Source: CAZEHS01 sp964424355 (lineage in GTDB: Bacteria; Bacillota; Clostridia; Peptostreptococcales; Acidaminobacteraceae). Taken from it: a DNA stretch of 64,000 bases. The position numbers were made by a program, and so were the translations under genes. Below are positions 40,735 to 49,140 of the stretch, one piece after another. A model generated the notes under the pieces. The model saw only the letters and a list, made by a program, of their open reading frames with translations. It was not told the DNA's origin and made no database searches. Within the stretch, counting starts at the first letter, position 1. The number at the start of each line of letters is the position of its first letter. Location: contig CAYRIO010000008.1 in NCBI GenBank assembly GCA_964424355.1, positions 1-64,000 on the forward strand. Direction: 5' to 3'.

Positions 40735-40875
40735 TATAATTGCGCAACAACTACCTACGTGATATTCTTAACACAGGCAGATTATGCCGCACCGGACCGA
40801 AAGGCGTTGGAGCGGAACTGCCGGCACAACTGAAAAAACCGCTGAAATTGTTGTAGATGGCTAAGGCCGGACTGT
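40735..40875 (+). ncRNA. Structured leader RNA, Moco-riboswitch-like, upstream of the purine permease
   Basis: A TATAAT (40735-40740) begins a 200-base untranslated leader. It contains GGCA-GATTA-TGCC (40776-40788), a CCGC/GCGG arm (40787-40790 with 40812-40815) enclosing a GNRA hairpin C-C-G-A-A-A-G-G (40797-40804), and the palindrome TGCCGGCA (40819-40826), followed by a strong terminator. The phrases ACACAGGC, GACCGAAAGGCG and GGAGCGGAA resemble the molybdenum-cofactor RNA motif as I remember it. Purine riboswitch core sequences are absent. The downstream Mo hydroxylase makes a Moco-sensing attenuator plausible. The class assignment is unverified. Confidence 0.5.
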
Positions 40876-40921
40876 AACAGGTCAGTATAGGGTGAAATTA
40901 CCCTGTACTGACCTGTTTTTG
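40876..40921 (+). terminator. Attenuator-type terminator before the permease
   Basis: An 18-bp stem (AACAGGTCAGTA/TACTGACCTGTT perfect, extended by TAGGGT/ACCCTG) with a 6-base loop, then TTTTGTTTG, ending 38 bp before the permease start. Placed after the structured leader, it is the likely expression platform. Confidence 0.9.
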
Positions 40922-40958
40922 TTTGTCATCATTCTCACCATTCTAAGGAGGAACAGTT

Positions 40959-42299
40959 ATGGCAGTTGCAAAAGAGCAGGACATGATCTACAAGCTTGAT
41001 GGCAAGCCCCCCCTCAGTGTCGCCATTCCCCTGGGACTGCAGCACGTCATGGCGATGTTCATCGGCAATATCGCCCCCATCATCGTTATTTGCAATATCC
41101 TGCAGATCCCCATGGATCAGAAGACCATGATGATCCAGGGGGCCATGCTGATTGCGGGCCTGGTAACCCTGATCCAGCTGTATCCCATCGGCCCTGTGGG
41201 CGCGCGGCTTCCTATAGTCGTGGGCACCAGCTTTGCGTTCATGCCCAGCGCCATCGCGGCCGGGAAGGCCTATGGTCTCTCCGGTGTCCTGGGTGCCGCT
41301 TTGGTGGGATCCCTTTCGGCCATTCTTCTGGGAATCTTCATCAAGCCCCTGAGAAAATTCTTTCCTTCCATCGTCACCGGGGTTGTGCTGATTGCCATCG
41401 GAATCAATCTGATGCCGGTTGGCATCAACTATTTCGCCGGTGGGGTCGGCTCTAAAACCTTCGGGGACCCCATGAACTTCCTGCTGGGCTTCATCGTGCT
41501 TACCACCATCGTTCTTATCCAGCGCTTCACCAAAGGGACCATGAATCTTTCGGCCGTCCTGATTGCGCTGATTGTAGGCTACATCGTTGCCATCCCCATG
41601 GGCAAGGTGAGCTTTGCCAACGTGGCCACCGCTGGTTGGTTTTCAGTGCCCATGCCTCTGGCCTTTGGGATGGAGTTTCACTTGGATGCCATCATCAAAT
41701 TCGCCGCCGTCTACATTGTGGTTTCCCTTGAAACCCTGGGGAATATATCGGGTATCACCTTGGCCGGTGAAAACCGGGAAGCAACCCCCAAAGAAATGCA
41801 GGGAGCAATTCTGGCGGACGGCTTCGGTTCCGCGGTAGCAGCGGTTTTCGGGATCCTTCCCAACACCGCCTACGGCCAGAATGCCGGCATCGTTGCCATG
41901 ACCAAGGTCATGAATCGGTACTGTGTCGCCACCGGCGCCGTCTTCCTGATTGCGGCGGGGCTGTTCCCCAAATTGGCGGCGGTCTGTGCGGCGATGCCTC
42001 CCTCCGTGCTGGGCGGCGCAGTGGTCATGGTATTTGCCATGATTTTCATCTCCGGCATGAAAATGGTCACCCGCAACGGCCTCACCACCCGGGACACCAC
42101 GATCCTGGCTGTGGCCATCGGGGTCGGCATCGGCATGAGCCGTGTGCCCGTTGCGCTTGAACAGCTTCCTTACGTGATCAAGTTCATCCTGGAGGATTCC
42201 ATCATCTGTTCCGCGCTCATCGCCATCGTCCTGAATGCCGTATTGCCCCAGAACAAACCGGAGAAGGCGGTTAACGAGCCCAGCGTTGATTTTGAATAA
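40959..42299 (+). CDS. NCS2 uracil/xanthine (purine) permease
   Basis: A 446-residue inner-membrane nucleobase transporter with about 14 helices. NCS2 signatures are G-L-Q-H-V-M-A-M-F (QH motif, TM1), S-L-E-T-L-G-N-I-S-G (the substrate-binding Glu), and Y-G-Q-N-A-G-I-V-A-M-T-K-V (TM10 region). GGAGGAACAG precedes the start. Behind the attenuator and ahead of the molybdenum hydroxylase genes, it most likely imports xanthine, urate or a related purine for that enzyme. Confidence 0.9.
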   Translation: MAVAKEQDMIYKLDGKPPLSVAIPLGLQHVMAMFIGNIAPIIVICNILQIPMDQKTMMIQGAMLIAGLVTLIQLYPIGPVGARLPIVVGTSFAFMPSAIAAGKAYGLSGVLGAALVGSLSAILLGIFIKPLRKFFPSIVTGVVLIAIGINLMPVGINYFAGGVGSKTFGDPMNFLLGFIVLTTIVLIQRFTKGTMNLSAVLIALIVGYIVAIPMGKVSFANVATAGWFSVPMPLAFGMEFHLDAIIKFAAVYIVVSLETLGNISGITLAGENREATPKEMQGAILADGFGSAVAAVFGILPNTAYGQNAGIVAMTKVMNRYCVATGAVFLIAAGLFPKLAAVCAAMPPSVLGGAVVMVFAMIFISGMKMVTRNGLTTRDTTILAVAIGVGIGMSRVPVALEQLPYVIKFILEDSIICSALIAIVLNAVLPQNKPEKAVNEPSVDFE

Positions 42300-42349
42300 T
42301 TTCTGAGACGTGCAGCGGCAAAGAGTGTGTTTAGGAAGAGACTTTTCAG

Positions 42350-42545
42350 TATAATAATAGGATGGTTCCCCGGTTCATAGCGAGAGTCCCAAAGCCCCCA
42401 AGCGTCCTGGCGCTGCAGAACCTCAGGACGCCTGATGATAACGGCCCGACTGCCTGGCAGTCGGTAGCCGAAAGCCGCCCCCTGTCAAGCGGAGGCTGTT
42501 TTCGGATGTCGACTGCACCCTGACACCCAGAAGGAGCGAAACACG
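42350..42545 (+). ncRNA. Structured leader RNA of the xdh operon, unknown class
   Basis: TATAAT at 42350-42355 is followed by about 180 untranslated bases. Two strong hairpins are visible: GCGTCCTG/CAGGACGC (42402-42409 with 42424-42431), and CGGC-CCGACTGC-CTG-GCAGTCGG-TA-GCCG (42442-42470). A third, weaker arm AGCC/GGCT (42473-42496) precedes GTTTT and could act as a terminator. The 5' part contains GGTTCCCCGG and CGAGAG. No known riboswitch can be assigned. Confidence 0.5.
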
Positions 42546-43349
42546 ATGATACAGATCAGAGATTATATGCGCCCGCAAAGCTTGGAAGAAGCCAGCACGG
42601 CCCTGGAGGGCAGCCGAACCGCCGCGGTTCTCGGGGGCGGCGCCTATCTGCGCCTGGGGAAAAAAAGCATCAGTACAGCCATTGATCTGAGTGAGCTGGG
42701 CTTGAACCGGATTGAGGAGGCGCCTGCCGACCGCTATGTCGTCGGCGCTATGGTCACCTTCGGCGACCTGGAGCGCTCCGCCGTTCTGAACCAAAGCCAT
42801 CATGGTCTTTTCGCCAAGGCGCTGATGGATGTGGTGGGGGTGCAGTTCCGGAACACCGTGACCGTGGGGGGAACCGTTTTTTCCCGCTATGGCTTCTCAG
42901 ATCTGATTCCGGCATTGCTGGCCCTGAAGGCAGAGGTCTATTTACACCGCCAGGGGCAGATGACCCTTGAAGCCTTCCTGCACTTGAAAACTGCGGGGAA
43001 GGACATCCTGACCCATGTGGCGCTCCCCAAAAGCTGCACCGCTGCTTCCTTTCAGTCGGTAAGGCTGTCCACCGGCGACTATGCCGCCCTGAATCTGGTG
43101 CTGGCAAAAGTGGACGGCGCCTGGCAGGTGGCTGTCGGCGCACGGCCGGGCCGCGCTGTGCTGGCCCATCAGACCATGGAACTCCTCAATAACCACCCCT
43201 GGAGTCCGGATCTGGTGTCCCTGGCATCGGACTGTATCGCCCGGGAACTGGTTTACGGCAGCAACACCCGGGGCAGTGCGGCATACCGACGCTCGGTGGC
43301 CGGAGCCCTGCTGAGGAAAGCGATTCAGGAGGTGGAGAACCCATGCTGA
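42546..43349 (+). CDS. xdhB: Xanthine dehydrogenase-type FAD-binding subunit
   Basis: A 267-residue flavoprotein subunit of a molybdenum hydroxylase. The FAD-binding elements are A-A-V-L-G-G-G-A-Y-L-R-L-G and F-R-N-T-V-T-V-G-G-T-V-F; the C-terminal third is the CO-dehydrogenase flavoprotein domain. It is first of three overlapping genes (7-bp overlap with the next) and has AAGGAGCG upstream. It would pass electrons from the Fe-S subunit to NAD or another acceptor. Confidence 0.87.
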   Translation: MIQIRDYMRPQSLEEASTALEGSRTAAVLGGGAYLRLGKKSISTAIDLSELGLNRIEEAPADRYVVGAMVTFGDLERSAVLNQSHHGLFAKALMDVVGVQFRNTVTVGGTVFSRYGFSDLIPALLALKAEVYLHRQGQMTLEAFLHLKTAGKDILTHVALPKSCTAASFQSVRLSTGDYAALNLVLAKVDGAWQVAVGARPGRAVLAHQTMELLNNHPWSPDLVSLASDCIARELVYGSNTRGSAAYRRSVAGALLRKAIQEVENPC

Positions 43350-43807
43350 TTCAACTGACCGTTAACGGAAAGGCCCATGAAATCCAGTGCCCACCGGACG
43401 AATATCTATCGGAAACCCTCAGGCGGCTGGGGTATTTGAGCATCCGGCAAGGCTGCGATACCGGCAGCTGCGGCGCCTGCACCATTCATATCAACGGCAC
43501 GGCAATCCTCTCCTGCATCACCCTGACAGCCCAGGGCCAGGGAAAACCCATCACCACCATCGAAGGGGTCCAGGAACAGGCGAAAGCCGTTGGGACCCTC
43601 CTGGTGGACGAGGGGGCGGACCAGTGCGGCTATTGCAGTTCCGGACTCATCATGAGCATCCTTTACCTGGAATCCGTGGTTCCCAATCCTACGGATGATG
43701 AGATCCACCGATACCTCAACGGCAATCTGTGCCGCTGTACAGGCTACGCCGGGCAGTTCCGGGCCGTAAAGCGCTATTTCGAGGTGAAAAACCATGAAAA
43801 CAGTTAA
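43343..43807 (+). CDS. xdhC: Xanthine dehydrogenase-type [2Fe-2S] subunit
   Basis: A 154-residue protein with two iron-sulfur clusters. The plant-type N-terminal site is C-D-T-G-S-C-G-A-C-T followed by a further Cys in I-L-S-C-I-T; the C-terminal site is Q-C-G-Y-C-S-S-G and L-C-R-C-T-G-Y. The length is typical for small subunits of this enzyme class. It overlaps the flavoprotein gene by 7 bp and the Mo subunit gene by 14 bp, indicating coupled translation of a 1:1:1 complex. Confidence 0.95.
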   Translation: MLIQLTVNGKAHEIQCPPDEYLSETLRRLGYLSIRQGCDTGSCGACTIHINGTAILSCITLTAQGQGKPITTIEGVQEQAKAVGTLLVDEGADQCGYCSSGLIMSILYLESVVPNPTDDEIHRYLNGNLCRCTGYAGQFRAVKRYFEVKNHENS

Positions 43808-46109
43808 GCAGTCCCTCCGAAAAATAGACGGGATGGCCCTGGTGACAGGAAAAGGCCACTATACCGATGATATTGCCCCGAAGGAAGCCCTGATCATCAA
43901 GGTCCTCCGGAGCCCCCATGCCTTTGCCCGGATCCGTGGCATCAAGACGGAGTCCGCTAAAAAGATCCCTGGGGTGGAGCTGGTCCTCACATGGCAGGAG
44001 GTGCCCCGGATCCCCTTCACCCGTGCCGGTCAGTGCTGGCCGGAGCTCTCTCCCATGGATACGTACATTCTGGATGAGTACGTGCGCCATGTGGGGGATG
44101 CCGTTGCCATCGTCGCCGCAACGACAGAAAAAGCCGCAGACAAGGCGCTGAGGCTTTTAAAGGTAGACTATGAAATACTGGCGCCTCTCCTCGATATGGA
44201 GGCCGCCGCAGCCTCTCCGGTGCTGGTACATCCGGAGGAGGCCGCTTACAGCCAGTTGCCTGTGGGCTACGACAGGCTGACAAATACCGTGGCCACCACG
44301 GACTATACCCATGGACATGTGGCCGATGTGCTGAGGGACTGCGAGGTGGTCTTCCGACAGACCTATCGAACCCAGGCCCAGGGCCAGGGGCATATGGAAT
44401 CCCAGCGGGCCTTCGCCCAGATGGACCCCTATGACCGACTGGTGGTGACCGCCTCCACCCAGGTGCCCTTCCACGTGCGGCGCACCCTGGCGGTTGCCCT
44501 GAACCTTCCCATGAGCCGTATCCGGGTCATCAAGCCCCGCATCGGCGGCGGTTTCGGCGCCAAGCAGACCCTGAACGCCGAATTCTTTCCGGCCCTGGTC
44601 ACCCTGATGACCGGCAAGCCTTCTAAAATTGTCTACTCCCGGAAAGATGTGTTCCAGGGCACCAACTCCCGGCATGCCATGAAGCTGGATGTCACCCTGG
44701 GGGCCAGTCGGGACGGCCGGATCCGCGCCATCGACATTGAAGGCCTGTCCGATACCGGGGCCTACGGGGAACACGGTTCCACCACCTTCAGCTCTGCGGG
44801 GGGCAAGGTGCTGACCCTCTACAACAAGGTGGAGGCCTGCCGTTTCCACGGCCGGGTGGTCTATACCAACCATGTGACCGGGGGAGCGCTCCGGGGCTTT
44901 GGCGTCACCCAGGGGACCTTTGCCCTGGAATCCGCCATCAACGAACTGGCCGATCAATTGGGCATCGACCCGGTCCGGATGCGGGAAATCAATATGATCC
45001 GCCAGGGGGAAACCCATCCCCTTTATAACAAAATGACAAAAGGCTCCGGCCCGGAACCCTTCCATATGGACAGCTGTCTGTTGCCCGTGTGCGTAGAACG
45101 GGGCAAGGAAATGAGCGGCTGGACCCTGAAGCGGGAAGCGTTGCCCGGAGTCCGGACCGGCACAAAACGCCGGGGGATCGGCATGGCCATCACCCAGCAA
45201 GGCTCTGGTCTGCCCCATATCGATATGGCCTCCGCGGTGCTGAAGCTGAACGATGACGGTTTCTTCTCCCTGCTTCTGGGGTCCACCGACATGGGTCAGG
45301 GCTGCGACACCATCCTGACCCAGATCGCCGCCGATGCCCTGGGGGTATCCATGGACCACATTATCCTCCATACCGCCGATACGGATGTGAGCCCCTACGA
45401 CAGCGGCGCTTACGCCTCCTCAACGACCTACACCACCGGCAATGCCATCCTGGACGCCGCCGAGAAGATGATCCAGCAAATCAAGGAACACGGGGCGATT
45501 TTCTTCTCCAATGTCGATGCGGAGGATGTGACCTTCGACGGGAATAAGATCACCTGTCTCAAAACCCATCAGGAAATCACCCTGAAGGATTTCTCACGGA
45601 AAATCACGTACAATATCAACCACGCCCAGCTGGTCGCCTGTGGTTCCTTCGTGCCCGAACGGCCGGCGCCCCCCTATATGGCGGGGTATGCCGAGGTGGA
45701 GGTGGATCTGGACACCGGCAAGGTGGATCTGCTTGATTTCCACGGCGTCGTGGACTGCGGCACGCCCATCAACCCCCGGCTCTGTCTCATTCAGGCCGAA
45801 GGGGGTGTGGTCACCGGCATCGGGCTGGCCCTCACGGAAAAGGTGGACTACACCCAAAAGGGACGCCTGATCAACGACACCTTCATGGAATACAAAATCC
45901 CGGCACGCCGGGATTTCGGGAACATCCATATTGAACTGGCTGACGGTTATGATGCTTCGGGTCCTTACGGGGCCAAATCCATCGGCGAAGTGGTGGTCAA
46001 CACCGTGGCCCCCGCCATCACCGAGGCCATCTATCAGGCCTGCGGCGCACGGATTCGGGAGCTGCCCGCCACCCCTGAAAAAGTATTGAAAGCCATCCTC
46101 TCCCGCTAA
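43794..46109 (+). CDS. xdhA: Xanthine dehydrogenase-type molybdenum-binding subunit
   Basis: A 771-residue catalytic subunit binding molybdopterin. Conserved segments are G-G-G-F-G-A-K-Q, G-G-A-L-R-G-F-G-V-T-Q, G-S-T-D-M-G-Q-G, and near the C-terminus G-P-Y-G-A-K-S-I-G-E-V-V, which carries the catalytic Glu of the family. It hydroxylates a heterocycle using water. Following a purine permease, xanthine or a related purine is the best guess, but nicotinate or another heteroaromatic cannot be excluded. modABC at 17-20 kb supplies the metal. Confidence 0.92.
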   Translation: MKTVKQSLRKIDGMALVTGKGHYTDDIAPKEALIIKVLRSPHAFARIRGIKTESAKKIPGVELVLTWQEVPRIPFTRAGQCWPELSPMDTYILDEYVRHVGDAVAIVAATTEKAADKALRLLKVDYEILAPLLDMEAAAASPVLVHPEEAAYSQLPVGYDRLTNTVATTDYTHGHVADVLRDCEVVFRQTYRTQAQGQGHMESQRAFAQMDPYDRLVVTASTQVPFHVRRTLAVALNLPMSRIRVIKPRIGGGFGAKQTLNAEFFPALVTLMTGKPSKIVYSRKDVFQGTNSRHAMKLDVTLGASRDGRIRAIDIEGLSDTGAYGEHGSTTFSSAGGKVLTLYNKVEACRFHGRVVYTNHVTGGALRGFGVTQGTFALESAINELADQLGIDPVRMREINMIRQGETHPLYNKMTKGSGPEPFHMDSCLLPVCVERGKEMSGWTLKREALPGVRTGTKRRGIGMAITQQGSGLPHIDMASAVLKLNDDGFFSLLLGSTDMGQGCDTILTQIAADALGVSMDHIILHTADTDVSPYDSGAYASSTTYTTGNAILDAAEKMIQQIKEHGAIFFSNVDAEDVTFDGNKITCLKTHQEITLKDFSRKITYNINHAQLVACGSFVPERPAPPYMAGYAEVEVDLDTGKVDLLDFHGVVDCGTPINPRLCLIQAEGGVVTGIGLALTEKVDYTQKGRLINDTFMEYKIPARRDFGNIHIELADGYDASGPYGAKSIGEVVVNTVAPAITEAIYQACGARIRELPATPEKVLKAILSR

Positions 46110-46178
46110 CCCCCTTGCGGCGCTGCAGAGACTTTTCGCCGCCGGGTGTTGATTGTCTGAATGGAATACCCCTGATTG

Positions 46179-46212
46179 ACTGCTCCCAGAAGGTTTGGAG
46201 CAGTTCTTTTTT
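46179..46212 (+). terminator. Terminator of the xdh operon
   Basis: ACTGCTCC/GGAGCAGT stem (46179-46186, 46197-46204) then TCTTTTTT. Confidence 0.88.
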
Positions 46213-46213
46213 A

Positions 46214-46648
46214 TTAGCTCCGATCGTTTCTGTACACCTTCAGTTTCGCGTTCATCAGCTTGGCCTGCTCCCGTCCGTTGGCATACATCATGTAATAGAC
46301 CACGCCTTTAACGAGGAGGACCATCAGGAGATAGGGGATAAACAAACCCGCCGCGAAGGCCCGGCCAGGGCTGAAGAAAAACAACAGGATCAGGAGCATG
46401 AAATCGGCAAGCAGGGAGCAGATGAAGAAACTGTACATTTGAGCCCTGTCGTCCAGCTCGTATTTATTGACAAAAGCGAATTTGAAGCACGTAAAGGTTG
46501 AAGCCGTCAGGATGATCTGCCAGAGCAGCGTGGCGGAAATTGTTTCCTGTGCGTAAATTTCTAGAAAAACCGCTGCAACCAGGGTTAAAAGCCCACAAGC
46601 GGCAAAGAACTCCTTGAATAGGCATTTCACATAATCCTTGAGTTTCAT
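46214..46648 (-). CDS. DUF3021 family membrane protein
   Basis: A 144-residue protein with four hydrophobic segments; the cytoplasmic N-terminus begins M-K-L-K-D-Y-V-K. The layout and its partner match DUF3021 proteins, which sit beside LytTR regulators and seem to restrain or assist them at the membrane. It starts 12 bp after the LytTR gene stop, with AGGAGGG upstream. Confidence 0.8.
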   Translation of the reverse strand: MKLKDYVKCLFKEFFAACGLLTLVAAVFLEIYAQETISATLLWQIILTASTFTCFKFAFVNKYELDDRAQMYSFFICSLLADFMLLILLFFFSPGRAFAAGLFIPYLLMVLLVKGVVYYMMYANGREQAKLMNAKLKVYRNDRS

Positions 46649-46660
46649 CGGGAACCCTCC

Positions 46661-47097
46661 TTATAAACCTATTTTCTTCTTGAACAGGGGCACGTACTGC
46701 CTGGAAATAAAGACGGTTTCCCCATTCAGGAGCAACGCCTTGAACCGGCCGCCAAAAACCGGGCTGATGGATTCGATCTTCGTAATATTCAGGATCGCCG
46801 ATTTGGAGGCTCTGAAAAAATCCCCATGATCATATTCAGCCTCGATTTCGTACAGCTTCAGCTTGGATTCGAACACCTTTTCCTGCAGATAAATGAATAC
46901 TTTGTTGTCGACGGATTCAAAGTAGAAGACATCTTTCGGGTCGATGAGGTGCATCTGTGAATCGGCAGTCCCAATCAGCTTCTTCGAGGCGGATTTCATG
47001 GAGTAAACCAGCTGCAGCAATGCATCGTCCGGTTCGTTGCACCGCAGGATGATTTCAGGTTCACTTCCTGCCGGGATATTTTCGATGGTGATCTTCA
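46661..47097 (-). CDS. LytTR-type DNA-binding regulator
   Basis: A 145-residue regulator. The C-terminal LytTR domain (about 50-145) shows D-V-F-Y-F-E-S-V-D-N-K-V-F-I-Y, F-F-R-A-S-K-S-A-I-L-N-I-T-K-I and F-I-S-R-Q-Y-V-P-x-F-K. There is no receiver domain, as in the LytTR-DUF3021 family. ATG 47097 is chosen for the AAGGGGGG upstream; a longer reading to 47275 is unsupported. The pair probably autoregulates. Confidence 0.85.
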
Positions 47098-47198
47098 TAG
47101 TGGGGGCCCCCCTTTGTTCTCTATTTTCAGTATACGTGGGGAATCCTCTGTGCTCAATAGGCTGCGGGGTAAGCGGCGGTTTTGCAGGGGTAAGTTGC

Positions 47199-47231
47199 AA
47201 AAAAAGCCCTCGAAGGCGGGGCTGTCGAGGG
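47199..47231 (-). terminator. Terminator after the membrane protein at 47.2-47.9 kb
   Basis: On the minus strand, stem CCCTCGA/TCGAGGG followed by CTTTTTTT. Confidence 0.8.
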
Positions 47232-47240
47232 GGATATCTC

Positions 47241-47867
47241 TTACTGAGAAATTTGTGGATGGCTCTTACTTTCAATAATATAATTCAGTTCATAGATGAG
47301 AGTCTCTTCATATTCTTGATCTTTAGAATACGCACGGTAGAGCATCATTATTGAGCAAAATGTTCCAAACAATAAAATCGGAATTGATTCATCAAAACAT
47401 GAAAAAACGACTGTCCATGATGAAAGTGGAGCGAATAAGGATTTTGAAAACAAATGCAAATCTCTTGGTCTTTTGGAGACGTTTACATCACCAAGTTCTT
47501 TTAGCATCTTAACAATAAGGCTGTATTGTCGTTCTTTATTTTTTGAAACCAATGGATCTTCAAAAAAACATTTGTACTTCCTCAGCAATTCACATTTATC
47601 AAAATCAATCTTTTCCCGGGGTAAAGAAGAATTTAAACACTTCAAAATTAGCTCAGTAACATAGTTCATTCCAGAAAAGATCATTCCGACAAGATAGAAA
47701 ACAACCACTAAGCTGATTCCAGCCATAATGTTATCAGCGCGGATAATATCCTCAATGGTCTTGGAACTGAGTCCATTGCTCACGCCTACCCGATAAATAA
47801 TAATTGACCAAATAGATCCTGGGATAATGTAAATCAAATAGTCTCTAAGCTCGAACTTGTCATTCAT
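47241..47867 (-). CDS. Membrane protein of unknown function
   Basis: A 208-residue, AT-rich gene. Two hydrophobic segments lie near the N-terminus (about 10-26 and 48-70), a polar stretch follows, and one or two more hydrophobic segments occur near 148-175. No signal peptide and no family is recognised. Composition and codon use differ from the core genes, and it borders a region of transferred-looking genes, so recent acquisition is plausible. Confidence 0.55.
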   Translation of the reverse strand: MNDKFELRDYLIYIIPGSIWSIIIYRVGVSNGLSSKTIEDIIRADNIMAGISLVVVFYLVGMIFSGMNYVTELILKCLNSSLPREKIDFDKCELLRKYKCFFEDPLVSKNKERQYSLIVKMLKELGDVNVSKRPRDLHLFSKSLFAPLSSWTVVFSCFDESIPILLFGTFCSIMMLYRAYSKDQEYEETLIYELNYIIESKSHPQISQ

Positions 47868-48055
47868 TTCAACGGCTCCCTTTAGTTTTTTTCACCATGG
47901 CAAATATGCTGAGAAACTTTTCTCCAATAGTCTTCGAGGGCATCATTTTATGTTCCTTTCATTTATCTCATGCAGGTGTTTCTAATCCGCGTAGGACGGT
48001 GGGTTTTGCTTTACCCGCCGGTGACTTGACGCTACGGGTTTGCGACGCAAATTAA

Positions 48056-48469
48056 TTAATCCTCGATTGCCTCAATGCCCAGTTTCTTAAGCCGCTCTAA
48101 ATTGACTTTCATAGTTAACAATTGTTCAGGGGAATGTCCTTCCCAATCCCCAATTTCACCAACAACCCTAAAGGGATACTGAGAACGGTACGACTTAGTT
48201 GGATTACCGGGAAATTTTTTGTCTGTCAAATTTGGGTCGTCTTCAATCGGACCCGTTGGTTCTACTATATAAATTCGTCCGCGTTCTTTGCCCACCGCAA
48301 GTTCAGCACCCCAAATAGCTGCATCCAAAGTGGCGGTCAGATAGACATACTTCGCCTTTTTTCTTTTGCCGTAATTTGAATTGAAGCCTGGTTCAATCAG
48401 GTCTCCCAGCTGCAAATCGGATTTTGTGCCATGATAGAACGTCTGTGTACTGTGGTTGTCGGATTCCAT
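48056..48469 (-). CDS. arr: NAD+-rifampin ADP-ribosyltransferase
   Basis: A 137-residue Arr enzyme that ADP-ribosylates rifamycins. The family core is clear: T-F-Y-H-G-T-K near the N-terminus, K-Y-V-Y-L-T-A-T-L-D-A-A-I-W-G-A-E-L-A, R-I-Y-I-V-E-P-T-G, D-D-P-N-L-T-D-K-K-F-P-G-N-P-T, and a final W-E-G-H. ATG 48469 has AGGA seven bases upstream. arr genes are often found in integron cassettes; here it lies in an AT-rich island next to an attC-like site. Bases 47868-48055 contain only a hairpin (CGGCGGGT/ACCC-CCG region) and no gene. Confidence 0.93.
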   Translation of the reverse strand: MESDNHSTQTFYHGTKSDLQLGDLIEPGFNSNYGKRKKAKYVYLTATLDAAIWGAELAVGKERGRIYIVEPTGPIEDDPNLTDKKFPGNPTKSYRSQYPFRVVGEIGDWEGHSPEQLLTMKVNLERLKKLGIEAIED

Positions 48470-48506
48470 TATATTGTCCTCGCTATTGTGCCCGATGTGC
48501 AAAAAC

Positions 48507-48896
48507 TCATCGGGTTTCTATGTGTTTCTGCTTCTTTTCAATTTCTTTGAAACCATATTTACTTGGATGTTTTTCCCTAAGCCATCCTAAAAGTAATAAT
48601 AGGATGTTACAAGTAACAAGGGCTACAATCATTCCGTTCATTCTCGAGGTTGAGTACATTCTTACAAGCACTTCATGTGAGGGTACTTTTTCCGTAAATA
48701 TACACGCCTTATACATCCAACCTATTGCAGCAATACAAGCAAAAATGAAAGAACCACACTGTACCTTTGCTTTTATGTCAGCTTTCTCAATCTTGATGAA
48801 CATTGATATTGATTTTGTTATGTATCCTACAAAAGCGGCAGTGAGTCCCACACAATACGCGTATAGAATCGGAATGAAAACAACTGGTTCAAACAA
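48507..48896 (-). CDS. Small membrane protein, unknown, cassette-associated
   Basis: About 129 residues with three or four hydrophobic segments and a basic C-terminus (K-K-Q-K-H-I-E-T-R). The start is uncertain: GAGAGGTG stands six bases before TTG 48896, while GTG 48905 has no room for a ribosome site. It lies directly downstream of the attC-like site on the same strand and is followed within 40 bp by arr. No family recognised. The gap 48906-49140 holds the attC-like element and otherwise no gene. Confidence 0.5.
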   Translation of the reverse strand: MFEPVVFIPILYAYCVGLTAAFVGYITKSISMFIKIEKADIKAKVQCGSFIFACIAAIGWMYKACIFTEKVPSHEVLVRMYSTSRMNGMIVALVTCNILLLLLGWLREKHPSKYGFKEIEKKQKHIETR

Positions 48897-48975
48897 CTCG
48901 TGCACCTCTCATTTTTGTCTTCTTCTGGTCTTTAAGTGCCCGCTAAGGCGGCGGGCATTTTGCCCCCTGAATGGC

Positions 48976-49069
48976 ATATAACGTTCCGCATTGCCGACGC
49001 CCACTGAACCGGACAGAATGAGCCTGCCCCGATCATGCCCGAAGCCCTTGCGGTAAGTCATTGTTATAT
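48976..49069 (-). repeat. attC-like imperfect palindrome
   Basis: Read on the minus strand: ATATAAC (R''-like), spacer, CCGCA (L''-like), about 58 bases, TGCGG (L'-like), spacer, GTTATAT (R'-like); 94 bp overall. The outer and inner arms pair perfectly and are separated by unequal spacers, as in integron attC sites. It follows the Doc toxin gene in the correct orientation. Confidence 0.5.
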
Positions 49070-49140
49070 GGCAGCCTTAAAACTCGTGTTTCCTTTTATG
49101 TTATAAAATGGTGTCGCCTGCTCAAAAAAAATAGGCTTAT

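Noticed and set aside
40735..40875. Classical purine (guanine/adenine) riboswitch
   Set aside because: The conserved three-way-junction core sequences are missing.
42356..42400. ykkC-class (guanidine/PRPP) riboswitch at the xdh leader, because of GGTTCC and CGAGAG words
   Set aside because: The remaining ykkC core elements are not found; the similarity is two short words only.
44157..45371. 404-codon minus-strand frame inside xdhA
   Set aside because: Antisense shadow; the plus-strand protein has every family motif.
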